A stretch of DNA of 64,000 bases from DATJCV01 sp963707665 (GTDB lineage: Bacteria; Pseudomonadota; Gammaproteobacteria; Burkholderiales; Burkholderiaceae_D): assembly GCA_963707665.1 (NCBI GenBank), contig CAVPQU010000015.1, forward strand, positions 124,001 to 188,000, in the 5' to 3' direction. A program made the translations under genes and the position numbers. Position 1 is the stretch's first letter. Each line of letters begins with the position of its first letter. The notes below the pieces were generated by a model. It was not told the DNA's origin and did not search any database. It saw nothing but the letters and a program-made list of their open reading frames with translations. Of this stretch, positions 16,841 through 26,365 are shown one piece after another.

Positions 16841-17278
16841 ATGGCCCGTCTGCAACTTGAATTTCCCGAAGAACAATACTGCTACTCAACCCGGATGACA
16901 GTGCGCGTAACCGACATCAACGCCGCCGGCCATCTCGGCAATGACTCGATGATTTCGATGATTTCCGAGGCCCGCGCCCGTTTCCTGTTCGAGTTCGGGC
17001 TGCGCGAAACGCGCGGCATCGGCACCATCGTCACCGACCTCGCCACCACCTACAAGGCTGAAGCGCACGCACGCGATCAATTGCTGTTCGAAGTCGGCGT
17101 GATGGATTTCAACAAATATGGCGGCGACATCACGTTTCGCATCAGCCGTCCGCGCGATCAGACGCTGGTGGCGATGGCCAAATCGGGCTTTATTTTTTAC
17201 GACTACCAGCATGCGCGAGTGGCGCTGATGCCGGCCAGCTTTCATGGCAAGTTTGCCCACGTCAACTGGATCGACTGA
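16841..17278 (+). CDS. Thioesterase-like hotdog protein
   Basis: A 145-residue hotdog-fold protein similar to acyl-CoA thioesterases of the 4HBT group. The region TVRVTDINAAGHLGNDSMISMISEARARFL (residues ~17-46) corresponds to the catalytic turn and central helix, here with Asp-Ile-Asn and His-Leu-Gly-Asn. The natural substrate is unknown. I chose the ATG at 16841; another in-frame ATG lies 24 bases upstream. It has no operon partner: upstream is divergent ddh, and downstream is a GAGTAT element and the convergent DUF349 gene. Confidence 0.78.
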   Translation: MARLQLEFPEEQYCYSTRMTVRVTDINAAGHLGNDSMISMISEARARFLFEFGLRETRGIGTIVTDLATTYKAEAHARDQLLFEVGVMDFNKYGGDITFRISRPRDQTLVAMAKSGFIFYDYQHARVALMPASFHGKFAHVNWID

Positions 17279-17292
17279 CAGGAAACGGCAAC

Positions 17293-17351
17293 ATACTCCT
17301 CATCATATAGCCAATTTTCGGGCGCCGAAAAAGAGAAATTTGCCTATACCC
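17293..17351 (-). repeat. GAGTAT element 3, direct type (half-sites 53 bp apart)
   Basis: On the minus strand GGGTAT (17351-17346) and GAGTAT (17298-17293) bound the element, 53 bp apart. The centre holds a perfect hairpin, TTTTCGG with CCGAAAA across a 3-base loop. It lies between two convergent genes and the hairpin might slow transcription in both directions. Confidence 0.72.
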
Positions 17352-17483
17352 TGGCTTAGGAAGCGCGAACTGTGCACCGCAAGGTGATTCCTTGCCTGGC
17401 TCGCGCATCCATCTCGTTTGCCATTCCCGCAGCGGCCAGCGGCGGCGGCCAGCAAGCCAGGCAGCGCCCGGCTGCTCGAAAAC

Positions 17484-20111
17484 TCAATCGGCGCCGCCAT
17501 CCGCCAGCACGACGCCAGTCAGGCGCATTTCGGCGCACTTTGCCAGCAGCCGGCCAATCCGCGCAGCCGACTCCTGGTCGCAGCAGGCCGGCAACCCGCA
17601 CAGCGTCAGCAGTTGTGCCTGCGCGGCAAGGGCCGCGTCACCGTTCTTCAATTTCGCCGCCAGCACTTCAACCTGCACCTGCAGACGCTGACGCGCCAGT
17701 GCCGGCGGGCTGTCGACCGCACAGAGGATTTCCAGCTGCAGGATGCTGGCCAACAGCAGGGTCCGATTCTTCTCCAGCAGCGCGGCATAGGCATGGTCGG
17801 CGCCCTCCAGCGCGGCGGTCACCGCATCGAAGCGGGCACGCAATGCCTGTTCGAATGGCGCGGCCAGTGGCGCCAGCGCTTGCCAGCGCGCCTGCGCCTC
17901 ATCCCGCTCCACGACCAGCCAGGGTTGGCTGCCGGCCAGCCGCTGTTCCCATTCCTGGCACAAGGCCAGCTTGCCCTCCAGCGCAGCGAACCCGGCCTCC
18001 AGCGCACCCTGCCGGGCGCGCGCCAGTTGTGCCTGCAATGCCGCCAGCGCGGCGGCACGACGCTGGTTGATCTGCTGTTCGTGGGCACGCGGCACGGCGC
18101 CGATCTGCCCCCATGCCGCCTGGCTTTCCGTAATCAGCTGGCGCATGCGGGCCGGCGCGGCGCCAAGCGCGCCTTCCAGCGCCTGGCACCAGGTTTCTTT
18201 TTGCTGCAGGTTGCGGCGCCGCTCCTGGTTGGCGCTGGCGCTCGCTTGCTTGCGCTGCGCGAACACGGCGTCGCAGGCGGCGCGAAAGCGTTGCCATAAC
18301 TGCTGTTCCTGCTTGTGCTCGAGCGGCAGCGCCTGCGCCCTTTCCTGCCAGCGCTGCTGCAGCGCGCGCACCGCTTCCGGCGTATCGCGCGTGGCCGGAT
18401 TCAATGCCAGCGCGGCGGCAATCAACTCTTCGCGCCGCAGCGCCTCGTCTGCCTGCTGTTGCGCCAACGGCTGTGCCAGCGCTTGCAAGGCGGCATCGAA
18501 TTCGCGTTGCAGCCGCTTCTGGTGCTTGCGCTCGAGATCGCCGAGGCGGCGCCGCGCCTGCTGCAGGCGGGTGCAAAACAGCGCGGCCTCCTTCCAGTCG
18601 ATACTGTGGGCAGCGTCGCTTTCTGCGGCGGCGCGCGCCAGCTCGGTCGCGTATTGCCGGCTCTGCGCCAGCAACGCCTCCGCCTGTGCCAGGTTCTCGC
18701 GCCGCTGCTCGGCCTGACGGCTGAAGTATTCAGCCGCGGGCGCATAGGCGGCGTTGCAGGCGGCGTCGAACTGCTGCCACAACTCCCTGGGCGCGGCGCC
18801 AGCCGAACTATCCAGCCCCTTCCAGCGGTCGCGCAGCGCTCCTACCTGGCGCGCCAGTTCCGGCGCCGGCAGCGCCTTGGCCGGCAATTCCTGGGCGCTG
18901 TTCAATAGTTCGGCACGCGACAGGTTGCCGCCCCAGCGCGCCCATCCCTGCAGGCGCGCCAGTTCGGCGCGCGCCGCACCGAGCCGAGCCGCCTGGGCGG
19001 GCGGCCACGCGCTCGCCGGCAGATCGAGCGCGCGCAAGCCGGCGTCGGCATCGAGCGCGCCTTGCAGCGTGCCTTCCTGCAGCGCCGCTTCCAGCGCCAG
19101 CAGCGCTTCCCTGGCCTGTTGTTGCGCCTGTCGTTGCGCCTGCCCCTGATCCGGGCGTGAGGCACGCGGCATGTTGTTAATGCGGGAGGCCGCCAGTTGC
19201 CCCAACAAAGCCTGGAATTGCCGTTCCAGATCGGCCGCCTCACCCCATTCCGACGCCAGCGCCGGCAAGGCTTGCCATGCCCGCTGCAGCTCGGCGGCGA
19301 GCAAGGCCTGCGGCGCGGCCGCCTGCCACTCGGCCAGCGCTTGACGGCGTGCAGCGAGTGCTTGCTCGCGTTCTTGCGCATGCAGCCAGCTGGCGCGAAA
19401 AGCCGCCCGTTGCTGTTCGAAATCGTTCTGGAAATGGCGTGGCAGCGACGCTGCTTCCGGCGCCGTCAGATGATTGGTCATCGCATTTTCGAGAATGGCC
19501 AGCGCGCGCGTGATTTCTGCCGCCGGTGGCAGCACTGCAGCCGTCGCCAGCGTCTCCTGCAGTTGCCGCCAGCGCGCCAGGGTGTCGAGCGCGGCGCGTT
19601 GCAGCGCGGCTTGTGCCAGCAGGCGCGCCTCCAGCCCAGCGCGCAGCGCCTGGTATTGCCCTTGCTGCATCGGCGCCACGGCGCCGATGGCCTCCCAGGC
19701 ACGGTCCAGCTCGGCAACCTGGTTCGGCAGCAGTCGCGGCTCGTCCAGCAATTGTTGCGCGCTGTCGAGCCAGGCTTGCGCCTGGCGCGCCGCGCGTTGC
19801 TGTTGGGCCAGCGCCTCCAGCCGCTGCTGCAGCAGGCGGGCCACCCGGCGATCGGTCCGGCGCATCGGCGCCAGCAGCCGCTGCAGCAGCGGCTCCGACT
19901 GCACAAACTGCGCAGCCAGCACGCGGGCGTCAGGGAATTCGCATTGCAGGATGAATTCGACCGCAGCGACTTCGTCGCCGGCCAGCGCTTGCGCTTGACT
20001 CAGCGCGGCCTGTTTGCGCTCGGCCAGTGTGGCCGAGGTCGAGGTCGGGGCCGGAACCGGCACACTCGCGGCCGGCACGCGGCCGAGACGTTTGAAAAGG
20101 TAATCGAACAT
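17484..20111 (-). CDS. DUF349 coiled-coil protein
   Basis: An 875-residue, strongly alpha-helical protein rich in Ala, Gln, Arg, Glu and Leu. It contains several copies of the DUF349 pattern, in which a Trp sits in a helix followed by ELWQQFDAACNAAYAPAAEYF (here) or QLWQRFRAACDAVFAQRKQA. The function of the family is not settled. There is no signal peptide or membrane segment, so it should be cytoplasmic, probably an elongated coiled coil. I start at MFDYLFKRLGRVPAAS (20111). The strong codon bias produces long antisense frames that I regard as shadows. Confidence 0.85.
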   Translation of the reverse strand: MFDYLFKRLGRVPAASVPVPAPTSTSATLAERKQAALSQAQALAGDEVAAVEFILQCEFPDARVLAAQFVQSEPLLQRLLAPMRRTDRRVARLLQQRLEALAQQQRAARQAQAWLDSAQQLLDEPRLLPNQVAELDRAWEAIGAVAPMQQGQYQALRAGLEARLLAQAALQRAALDTLARWRQLQETLATAAVLPPAAEITRALAILENAMTNHLTAPEAASLPRHFQNDFEQQRAAFRASWLHAQEREQALAARRQALAEWQAAAPQALLAAELQRAWQALPALASEWGEAADLERQFQALLGQLAASRINNMPRASRPDQGQAQRQAQQQAREALLALEAALQEGTLQGALDADAGLRALDLPASAWPPAQAARLGAARAELARLQGWARWGGNLSRAELLNSAQELPAKALPAPELARQVGALRDRWKGLDSSAGAAPRELWQQFDAACNAAYAPAAEYFSRQAEQRRENLAQAEALLAQSRQYATELARAAAESDAAHSIDWKEAALFCTRLQQARRRLGDLERKHQKRLQREFDAALQALAQPLAQQQADEALRREELIAAALALNPATRDTPEAVRALQQRWQERAQALPLEHKQEQQLWQRFRAACDAVFAQRKQASASANQERRRNLQQKETWCQALEGALGAAPARMRQLITESQAAWGQIGAVPRAHEQQINQRRAAALAALQAQLARARQGALEAGFAALEGKLALCQEWEQRLAGSQPWLVVERDEAQARWQALAPLAAPFEQALRARFDAVTAALEGADHAYAALLEKNRTLLLASILQLEILCAVDSPPALARQRLQVQVEVLAAKLKNGDAALAAQAQLLTLCGLPACCDQESAARIGRLLAKCAEMRLTGVVLADGGAD

Positions 20112-20189
20112 GGTCGCCACAAGATAAGCTGCACGGGGATGTGCCCCCGAAAGCGCCCATCATAGCAAGCGCGGCTGGCCTAACGTGCG

Positions 20190-20992
20190 TTACGGGTACT
20201 CGACGGCAACACCGAGTTGCTGCAGGCCGGCCAGCAAGCGGTCAAACGCGGCTTCGGTGGGTGCCGCCTCGCCCTTGACTCCCAATTCGATATGGCGCCG
20301 CGTGACGGCATCGCCAACGTTCGGCAGGCTGAACACCTTAACCTGCGGAAACTCGCTTTCGATCGCTTTCCATCAGCGGCGTCAGCGTCGATTCCATGGC
20401 GTCATACAACAGCACCGATTTTTCCAGGCGCGCCACCCGATGGAACAGGTCGGCGTGGTGGGTATCCAGCGCCCACTCGATCATCGGCCACGCCATCACC
20501 GGAAAACCGGGGGTGAAATAGTGGGCGCCGGCGTTGCCGTTGCGCAGTGAAAATCCGGGAATCTTGTTATACGGATTGGGCACGATCGCCGCCCCTTGCG
20601 GAAACTCGCCCATCTTCAGCCGATGCTGGTTGTCCGGCGCCGCCAGATCGGGCTCAACGCCCGCCGGCGCGCGCCATCTCGATGATGCGCTCCTGGATCA
20701 GGCGCTTGGCTTCGGGATGCAATTGCAGCGGTACGCCAAGCGCGGCCGCCGCGCATTGGCGGGTATGGTCGTCCGGCGTGGCACCGATGCCGCCGCAGGA
20801 AAAAACGATGTCGTCGGAGGCCAGCGTGCGGCGCAGGGTGGCGGTAATGCGCGCGCGATCGTCACCGATGAATTCGGCCCAGCCCAGTTGCAAGCCGCGC
20901 GCCGCCAGGATCGCCACGACCTGGCTGAAATGCTTGTCGAGCCGCTTGCCGGAAAGAATTTCGTCGCCAATGATGATCAGTCCGATAGCCAT
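20190..20992 (-). pseudogene. CinA-like MoCF-domain protein, broken by two frameshifts
   Basis: Three minus-strand frames join into one ~267-residue protein related to the N-terminal (molybdopterin-binding-like) domain of competence/damage-inducible protein CinA. They are MAIGLIIIGDEILSGKRLDKHFSQ through EMARAGG; then VEPDLAAPDNQHRLKMGEFPQGAAIVPNPYNK through TLTPLMES; then IESEFPQVKVFSLPNVGD to the stop at 20190. Removing one base near 20661 and one near 20364 restores the frame. CSCGGIGATPDDHT matches the domain's GGxGxTPDD motif. It lacks the C-terminal deamidase part of full CinA. It follows the EI24 gene by 35 bases and is probably intact in the real genome. Confidence 0.78.
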
Positions 20993-21027
20993 GAGTCTTG
21001 CATCTCCTTGTGCACCACGAGCGTGCG

Positions 21028-21886
21028 TTAGTGGATGTCTTTCAGCTGCAATGCCGCCGCAGCCGGCGACGCACGCTGGCGCCGCCGTGCCTGTCGTGCC
21101 CGGTAGCGCGCCAGCGCGGCCAGGCAGTAATGCTGGAACCACAAGCCGGTAAACACGAACACCAGCACGTACAGCCAGATCGCGCCGGCCGCCAGCAGCG
21201 GAAAGAAAATCACCGACAGCGCGCCGCCCAGCCACAGCAGGCCCGGCGCCGCTCCCATGGCACCGGTGATGGCACCGATCAGCAGCAGCGGCCAGCGATG
21301 CAGGCGCAAGATCGCCTGGCGCTCGTCGGCGCTGGCATGCTCGCGCCAGTGCATCGTAGGCCATCACGCGATAGGTCAGCCAACCCCACAGCAGCGGCTG
21401 CACGACAAAGGTCAACGGCGGGATCAGCGCCAGCGGCAGCGTGATCAGCCACAGTGCCAGAAAGATCACGAAGCTGGAACAGAAGGTCCACAGGCTACCG
21501 AAAAACGTGCCGCCGCGCCGCTCTTCCAGCGCCGGGTAGTAGCGGTAACTGACATGCTTGACGATGGCCGGGATCGCCAGCACGGCAACGCAGAGCAGCG
21601 CGGTCAGGATCATCAACGGCAGTAACACCCACATCGCGATCAGCGGCACGATCACGGTCTTCAGCGCGCCCAGGCCGACCCAGCCCAAAACCCGCCCGGC
21701 CACGCCGAAGCCCTGATGTTCCAGGAACCAGGCTTGCAGCCAGTCGATCATCGGCTGCAGGCCGAGCCACAGCGCAACGCCCCAGGCTACGGCCGAGAGC
21801 AGGAACGGCAGAAAGGTCAGCAGCAGCATGCGGTAGTGCAGTTGCGACCACAGCGCGCGACCAAAGGCATACAGGGCCGCACCCAT
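21028..21886 (-). pseudogene. EI24/CysZ-like membrane protein, broken by one frameshift
   Basis: An inner-membrane protein of the EI24 domain family, which includes the sulfate permease CysZ. The first frame covers MGAALYAFGRALWSQLHYRM through YRVMAYDAL; the second continues REHASADERQAILRLHRW to the stop. Removing one G near 21346 joins them into ~285 residues with at least five hydrophobic helices. Sulfate transport is not shown by the context. Its ATG overlaps the stop of the desaturase gene and a strong GGAGG lies upstream, so it belongs to the same operon. Confidence 0.8.
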
Positions 21887-22875
21887 TACGAACTCCTCCG
21901 GTGCGAATACTCGAGCACGCGCTTCACGCCCAGCCATTGCTGCTCCCAGAAGCCACGCCCGTAATCGCGCGCGCAACCTTGCGGCGGCGGCAACTGATCG
22001 CGAATGCCGGCTGCCTCGAAGGTCTGGCCGAAGCGGGCGGTCCGAAACAGCATGTCCCAGACCGGAAACAGCACCGCGAAATTGTGGCCGCCAAGACTGC
22101 CTTCTCCTTGCGACTCATGGCCGATACCGATCGCGTGATGCAAGCGGTGATAGCGCGGCGACACCAGCAGCCACTCGCCGATGGCACCGAAGTGGATCCG
22201 CACATTGGCATGCTGCAGGCTTTGCAGCATGTGGGAAGCCGCCACCAGCAGGATGTACTGGCCCGGCTCGACGCCGATCGCCAGCGCCAGCAGAGCCATG
22301 TAGACGTCGCGCAGCAAATCGTCCAGCAAATGATTGCGGTTATCCGACCACAGGTTCAGCTCGCGCTGGCTGTGATGCAGGCTGTGCAATCCCCACCACC
22401 AGTTGAAATGATGACTGGCGCGGTGATACCAGTAATCGAAAAAATCCAGCACGAACAGGTACAGGAAGAAACTCGCGAGCGGAATATCGGTCACCCCCGG
22501 CCACAGCTGTTCCAGGTTGAACGGGCTGATGCCCTGCAGCCGCAATTGCTCGGCCAGCGCGTCGTACAAAGGATTCATCACGAAGAAAACCGCGATGGTG
22601 AAAATGCCGAGCCGGTGGATGCAGGTATACAAGAAATCGATACGGCGTGCGCCGGAGGCCAGCTTCGGCTGCACCGGAATCCACGCTTCCAGCGGCCGCA
22701 GCAACAGATACAGGAGCGCCAGTTCGAGGACGCCGATCATGAACCATTCGGTGCCGTTAAATGCATCTTCGGTCCAGGCGCCGAGCCCAGAGGCATACAT
22801 GAACGGCAAGACCACGTCCTGGAACAGCCAGCCCTGGACGGCGGCGAAGGCGTGGTTGAATAGATCCATCATCAT
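21886..22875 (-). CDS. Sterol desaturase / fatty acid hydroxylase superfamily membrane protein
   Basis: A 329-residue di-iron membrane oxygenase by family. The eight-histidine pattern is visible as HRASHH near residue 145, HSLHHS near 158, and YHRLHHAIG near 240, between four or more hydrophobic helices. Such enzymes hydroxylate or desaturate lipids; the substrate here is unknown. The start ATG overlaps the stop of the polysaccharide deacetylase gene (ATGA), and its stop overlaps the EI24 start, so the group is tightly coupled. Confidence 0.88.
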   Translation of the reverse strand: MMMDLFNHAFAAVQGWLFQDVVLPFMYASGLGAWTEDAFNGTEWFMIGVLELALLYLLLRPLEAWIPVQPKLASGARRIDFLYTCIHRLGIFTIAVFFVMNPLYDALAEQLRLQGISPFNLEQLWPGVTDIPLASFFLYLFVLDFFDYWYHRASHHFNWWWGLHSLHHSQRELNLWSDNRNHLLDDLLRDVYMALLALAIGVEPGQYILLVAASHMLQSLQHANVRIHFGAIGEWLLVSPRYHRLHHAIGIGHESQGEGSLGGHNFAVLFPVWDMLFRTARFGQTFEAAGIRDQLPPPQGCARDYGRGFWEQQWLGVKRVLEYSHRRSS

Positions 22876-23690
22876 TCCCCGGCCGTGCCAGCAGCGCGCT
22901 GGAGCGCGGCACGATAGGCCGGATGTTCGCGCAGGGTGGCAAAACAAAAACCCTTTTGCTCGAGGCCGGAAATCAGCGGCTCCAGCACTGCCGGCGCCCA
23001 CGGCTCGCTGCGCGACCAGATGCCCAGATGGGCCATGAAAATGTCGCCGTCCTTCAGGCCGTTCAGCGCGCGCTTCAGCAGCGCGTCGTTCGGCCATTTG
23101 TCGCTCGGCAGCTCGTCGCCGGAAAAGCCGGCGGCGGCCCAGCCGACGTGGGCATAGCCGCAAGCCGTGCCGGCGGCCTGCAGCTGCGGCGTCAGGCGCC
23201 CGCCCGGCGCACGCCAGATAGGATCGAGGCGAGCGCCGGTCAGGCTATGGAAACGCTGCGCCACGCGCTCGATTTCGTCGCAATACTGGGCGGCATTCCA
23301 GACTACTTTCTTGCCGGCCTCGGCGCCGAACTGCGGCTTCATTTCCATGCGGCCGCCGGCCAGGTCGCGTACCACGTACACATGGTCGAAGGTATGGCTG
23401 CCGAACGCATGCCCTTCGGCCACGCGCGCCTTCCAGTAGGGCGCCCAGGACGGGTCGAGCGAATAGTCGCCATGCACGGTTTTTTCGTTGGCCAGGAAGA
23501 AGGTGGCACGGATCTGATGGCGCTTCAGGGTTTGCGCGATCAATTCGGCCTGCGACTGGCTGCCGGTGTCGAAAGTCAGGTAGATCGTAGCGCGGCACTG
23601 GCCTGGCGCTACCGGGGCGGCGGGCGCACTGCCGGCAAGCGTCGCCAGCAGCAAGGCCGGCAGCCAGTAGCGAGCCGAACTGGAATGCAT
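22872..23690 (-). CDS. Polysaccharide deacetylase (NodB domain), exported
   Basis: A 272-residue exported protein with a signal peptide (ARYWLPALLLATLAGSAPAAP) and a NodB-type CE4 domain. The TFDTGSQ motif near residue 40 is the usual TFDDG region with the second Asp replaced by Thr. GSHTFDHVY near residue 95 is the zinc-binding HxxxH-like motif, and WRAPGGRLTP near residue 160 is the third motif. It would remove acetyl groups from an N-acetylated glycan, probably in the periplasm, unless the changed motif has altered activity. It is coupled to the desaturase gene downstream. Confidence 0.82.
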   Translation of the reverse strand: MHSSSARYWLPALLLATLAGSAPAAPVAPGQCRATIYLTFDTGSQSQAELIAQTLKRHQIRATFFLANEKTVHGDYSLDPSWAPYWKARVAEGHAFGSHTFDHVYVVRDLAGGRMEMKPQFGAEAGKKVVWNAAQYCDEIERVAQRFHSLTGARLDPIWRAPGGRLTPQLQAAGTACGYAHVGWAAAGFSGDELPSDKWPNDALLKRALNGLKDGDIFMAHLGIWSRSEPWAPAVLEPLISGLEQKGFCFATLREHPAYRAALQRAAGTAGE

Positions 23691-23694
23691 TTTT

Positions 23695-24663
23695 CTACAG
23701 GCGGGCCGAATGATTGGCGAAATAGATGCCATGCGGCGAACGACCAACCGGGATCGTCTTCACCACTTTCTTGCTGGCGACGTCAATCACGGCTACCTGA
23801 CGCACCCAGCGCAGCGTGGCCCACAGGGTCTTGCCGTCGGCACTGAGTTCCATGCAGTCCGGCCCGCCCGGCACAGCGATGGTGCCGACGTTGGTCAGCG
23901 TTTGCTGGTCGACGATGCTGATGGTGCTGGAGACCCGATTCGAGACAAAGGTATAGCGGCCGTCGCCGACTGCACGGAAATTATGTGCGCCGGCGCCGGT
24001 CTTGATGCGCTTGACCGTCTTTTGATTTCTCCAGTCGATCACCTCGACATAGTCGCTGCCCATGATGCCGACCAGCAGGTAATTATTATCCGGCGTCATG
24101 GCAATTCCGGCCGGCAGCTTGCCAACCGCCATGGTCCATTTGATCTTGTGCGTCGCCAGGTCGATCGCGCTGACCTGGTCGCTGCCTTGCTGGGTAACGA
24201 AAGCGGTGGTGCTGGCGGCATCAAACGCAATGTGGCTGGGCAGCTTGGGCAGCGGCAGGCGCCCGGTCAGCTTCAGATCCTTGCCGTTGTAGCTGTAGAT
24301 ATCCACCCGGTCCAGCCGCAGCGCAGCCGAGACGAACCATTTCTGGTCCGGCGAAAAACCGATCTGGTACGGATCGACGACGTCCTTGATGCGGTTCTGG
24401 ATGGCGCCGGACTTGGGGTCGAGGAAAATCAGTTCATTGCCGACTGCACTCGCCACAATCAGCGACTTGTTGTCCGGCGTCGCCATCAGGTGATGCGGCT
24501 CCTTGCCAACCGGAAAGGTGTCTATTTTCCGGTAGTTCACCTGGTCCAGCAAACTGATGGTGGCATCGCCGGAATTGAGTACCACCACAACATTAGCCTG
24601 CACCAGGGAAGTGGCCAGCAGGCATGCCGAAGCAAGCAAAAAACGGGGCAGGAAGCAGGTCAT
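23695..24663 (-). CDS. YncE-like beta-propeller protein, exported
   Basis: A 322-residue periplasmic protein with a signal peptide (FLPRFLLASACLLATSLVQA) and about seven 40-residue YVTN-type propeller blades (for example DTFPVGKEPHHLMATPDNKS, AVGKLPAGIAMTPDNNYLLV and VPGGPDCMELSADGKTLWAT). Such propellers bind ligands or partners, and no enzyme motif is visible. I use the ATG at 24663, although an in-frame GTG lies 9 bases upstream. It ends 4 bases before the deacetylase start and probably heads the operon. Confidence 0.85.
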   Translation of the reverse strand: MTCFLPRFLLASACLLATSLVQANVVVVLNSGDATISLLDQVNYRKIDTFPVGKEPHHLMATPDNKSLIVASAVGNELIFLDPKSGAIQNRIKDVVDPYQIGFSPDQKWFVSAALRLDRVDIYSYNGKDLKLTGRLPLPKLPSHIAFDAASTTAFVTQQGSDQVSAIDLATHKIKWTMAVGKLPAGIAMTPDNNYLLVGIMGSDYVEVIDWRNQKTVKRIKTGAGAHNFRAVGDGRYTFVSNRVSSTISIVDQQTLTNVGTIAVPGGPDCMELSADGKTLWATLRWVRQVAVIDVASKKVVKTIPVGRSPHGIYFANHSARL

Positions 24664-24772
24664 GGAAGTCACATGAAAAAGCAGTGGGAATCCATTTTAC
24701 CGCGCAGGAATCAGCCCGATTCGGCTAAATTTTGTTCCTGCGCAGCGACTGCCACAACAGTGTATTTTTTTC

Positions 24773-25942
24773 CTATGAAACGGCGCTGGGGACGCGGCAA
24801 GCGTTGCGTTGCGGCGACAAATCGGCGGCGCGCACGCCGAATTCGAGGATGTCGGACGGCAGCGCTCGCCGCTGCACCAGCGCGGCGGCAATCCGGCCCA
24901 TCGCCGGCGCGGTCTGGATGCCATAGCCACCCTGCCCGGCCAGCCAGAAAAAGCCGTCGGCGTCGGCGGCAAAACCAACCACGGGCGTCTTGTCGGCAAC
25001 AAACGAGCGCAAGCCGGCCCATTTGCGCGACACGCGGCCAATCTGCAGCGTGGTCGCGGTTTCGATGCGGTCGGCGGCGATCGCCACATCGAGCTCTTCC
25101 GGCTGCACGTCCTGCGCCGGCACCGGATCTTCATTCGCCGGCGAACCCAGCAGCACACCGGCATCCGGCTTGAAATAAAACTGCTCATCGATGTCGATCA
25201 CCAGCGGCCAGGCACTGCTGTCCAAATCAGCCGGCGCGGCAAAAGTGAAGGCGGTACGGCGCTTCGGCACCAGTCCGATCGGCGCTACCCCGGCCATGCC
25301 GGCAATCACATCGCACCAGGCGCCGGCCGCATTGATCACGATCGGGGCCGCGAAGTTGCCGGCCGACGTTTCGATCTGCCACAGGCCATCGGCGCGCGCG
25401 ATGCGCAGCACCTCGGCCTCGCACACCAGTTGGCCGCCGCCGGCTTTCATGCCGCGCAGGAACCCCTGGTGGATCGCGTGCACATCCATGTCCATCGAGT
25501 CCGGTTCATACACCGCCCAGCAGGCGGCCTCCTGGCGCAGCACCGGCACCCGTTGCGCGATCTGCGCCGCGTCCAGCCATTCGATGCTTGGCACCAGTGC
25601 GCGCATCTCGTCGTAGGCGCGCTGCAGCTTGTCGCGCTGGGCGGCACCGCCGACGATCATCGAACCGCGCGGCGTCAAGAGCGGATGCGCGGCAAAACCA
25701 TCCGGCGGATTCAGGTAGAACGCGCGCGAAGCACTGGTGATGGCCCGCACGCAGGCGTTGCCATAGGTTTCCGAGTACAGCGCAGCCGAGCGGCCGGTAG
25801 CGTGATAGCCGGGTTGCGCCTCGCGCTCCAGCAGAATCACGCGCGCCTCCCCTGCCAGATGGTAGGCAACGGCAGCGCCGGCAATGCCGGCACCGATAAT
25901 CAGGATGTCGGCGGATTGAATCTGCGTGCTGCTGGTGGTCAT
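24773..25942 (-). CDS. FAD-dependent oxidoreductase (DAO family, D-arginine dehydrogenase-like)
   Basis: A 389-residue flavoprotein of the D-amino-acid oxidase family. The N-terminal dinucleotide fold is DILIIGAGIAGAAVAYHLAG, followed by LLEREAQPGYHATGRSAALY, which is typical of DauA-like enzymes. A C-terminal FAD contact is VVGFAADADGFFWLAGQGGYGIQTAP. It likely oxidises an amino or hydroxy acid; the D-arginine analogy is only by similarity. It is divergent from the FKBP gene, with their starts 59 bases apart. Confidence 0.83.
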   Translation of the reverse strand: MTTSSTQIQSADILIIGAGIAGAAVAYHLAGEARVILLEREAQPGYHATGRSAALYSETYGNACVRAITSASRAFYLNPPDGFAAHPLLTPRGSMIVGGAAQRDKLQRAYDEMRALVPSIEWLDAAQIAQRVPVLRQEAACWAVYEPDSMDMDVHAIHQGFLRGMKAGGGQLVCEAEVLRIARADGLWQIETSAGNFAAPIVINAAGAWCDVIAGMAGVAPIGLVPKRRTAFTFAAPADLDSSAWPLVIDIDEQFYFKPDAGVLLGSPANEDPVPAQDVQPEELDVAIAADRIETATTLQIGRVSRKWAGLRSFVADKTPVVGFAADADGFFWLAGQGGYGIQTAPAMGRIAAALVQRRALPSDILEFGVRAADLSPQRNACRVPSAVS

Positions 25943-26001
25943 GGCATGTCCGGTTTTTGGTTTACACTGCGGCCAGTATAAACAACCTTGAAAGACCATA
26001 C

Positions 26002-26358
26002 ATGCCCAGCATCATGACCTCCACCGGACTCGAATACGAAGACAGCATCGTTGGCGAAGGCGCCGAAGCCAAGGCTGGCGACCATGTCAGCGTGCATTAC
26101 ACCGGCTGGCTGCAAAACGCCGACGGCAGCGCCGGCGCCAAGTTCGACTCCAGCAAGGATCGCAATCAGCCGTTTGAATTTCCGCTCGGCGCCGGCCATG
26201 TCATCAAGGGCTGGGACCAGGGCGTACAAGGCATGAAAATCGGCGGCGTGCGGCGCCTGACCATTCCAGCCGCGCTCGGCTATGGGGCGCGAGGCGCCGG
26301 TGGCGTGATCCCACCGAATGCGACGCTGATTTTCGAAGTGGAATTGCTGGGCGTATGA
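26002..26358 (+). CDS. FKBP-type peptidyl-prolyl isomerase
   Basis: A 118-residue, single-domain FKBP that isomerises peptide bonds before proline. The pocket residues are recognisable: VSVHYTGWL near residue 29, KFDSSKDRNQPFEFPLGAGHVIKGWDQGVQGMKIGG near 45-80, and LGYGARGAGGVIPPNATLIFEVELL at the end. It has no signal peptide, so it is cytoplasmic. The start at MPSIMTSTGLEYED follows the usual N-terminus. It stands alone on the plus strand. Confidence 0.93.
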   Translation: MPSIMTSTGLEYEDSIVGEGAEAKAGDHVSVHYTGWLQNADGSAGAKFDSSKDRNQPFEFPLGAGHVIKGWDQGVQGMKIGGVRRLTIPAALGYGARGAGGVIPPNATLIFEVELLGV

Positions 26359-26365
26359 CGCCGGC

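Noticed and set aside
17372..20165. Several long plus-strand frames (200-320 codons) opposite the DUF349 gene
   Set aside because: They are antisense to a strongly biased Ala/Gln/Arg-rich gene, mutually overlapping and low in complexity.
15729..21913. Further ATACTC words at about 15729 (in ddh) and 21909 (in the desaturase gene)
   Set aside because: They lie inside conserved coding sequence and have no partner at 52 or 53 bp, so they are chance matches.
20654..21976. Single 440-codon frame suggesting an EI24-CinA fusion protein
   Set aside because: The middle ~110 residues are out-of-frame noise; the true EI24 end and the CinA-like start are both found in other frames, so this is a frameshift artefact rather than a fusion.
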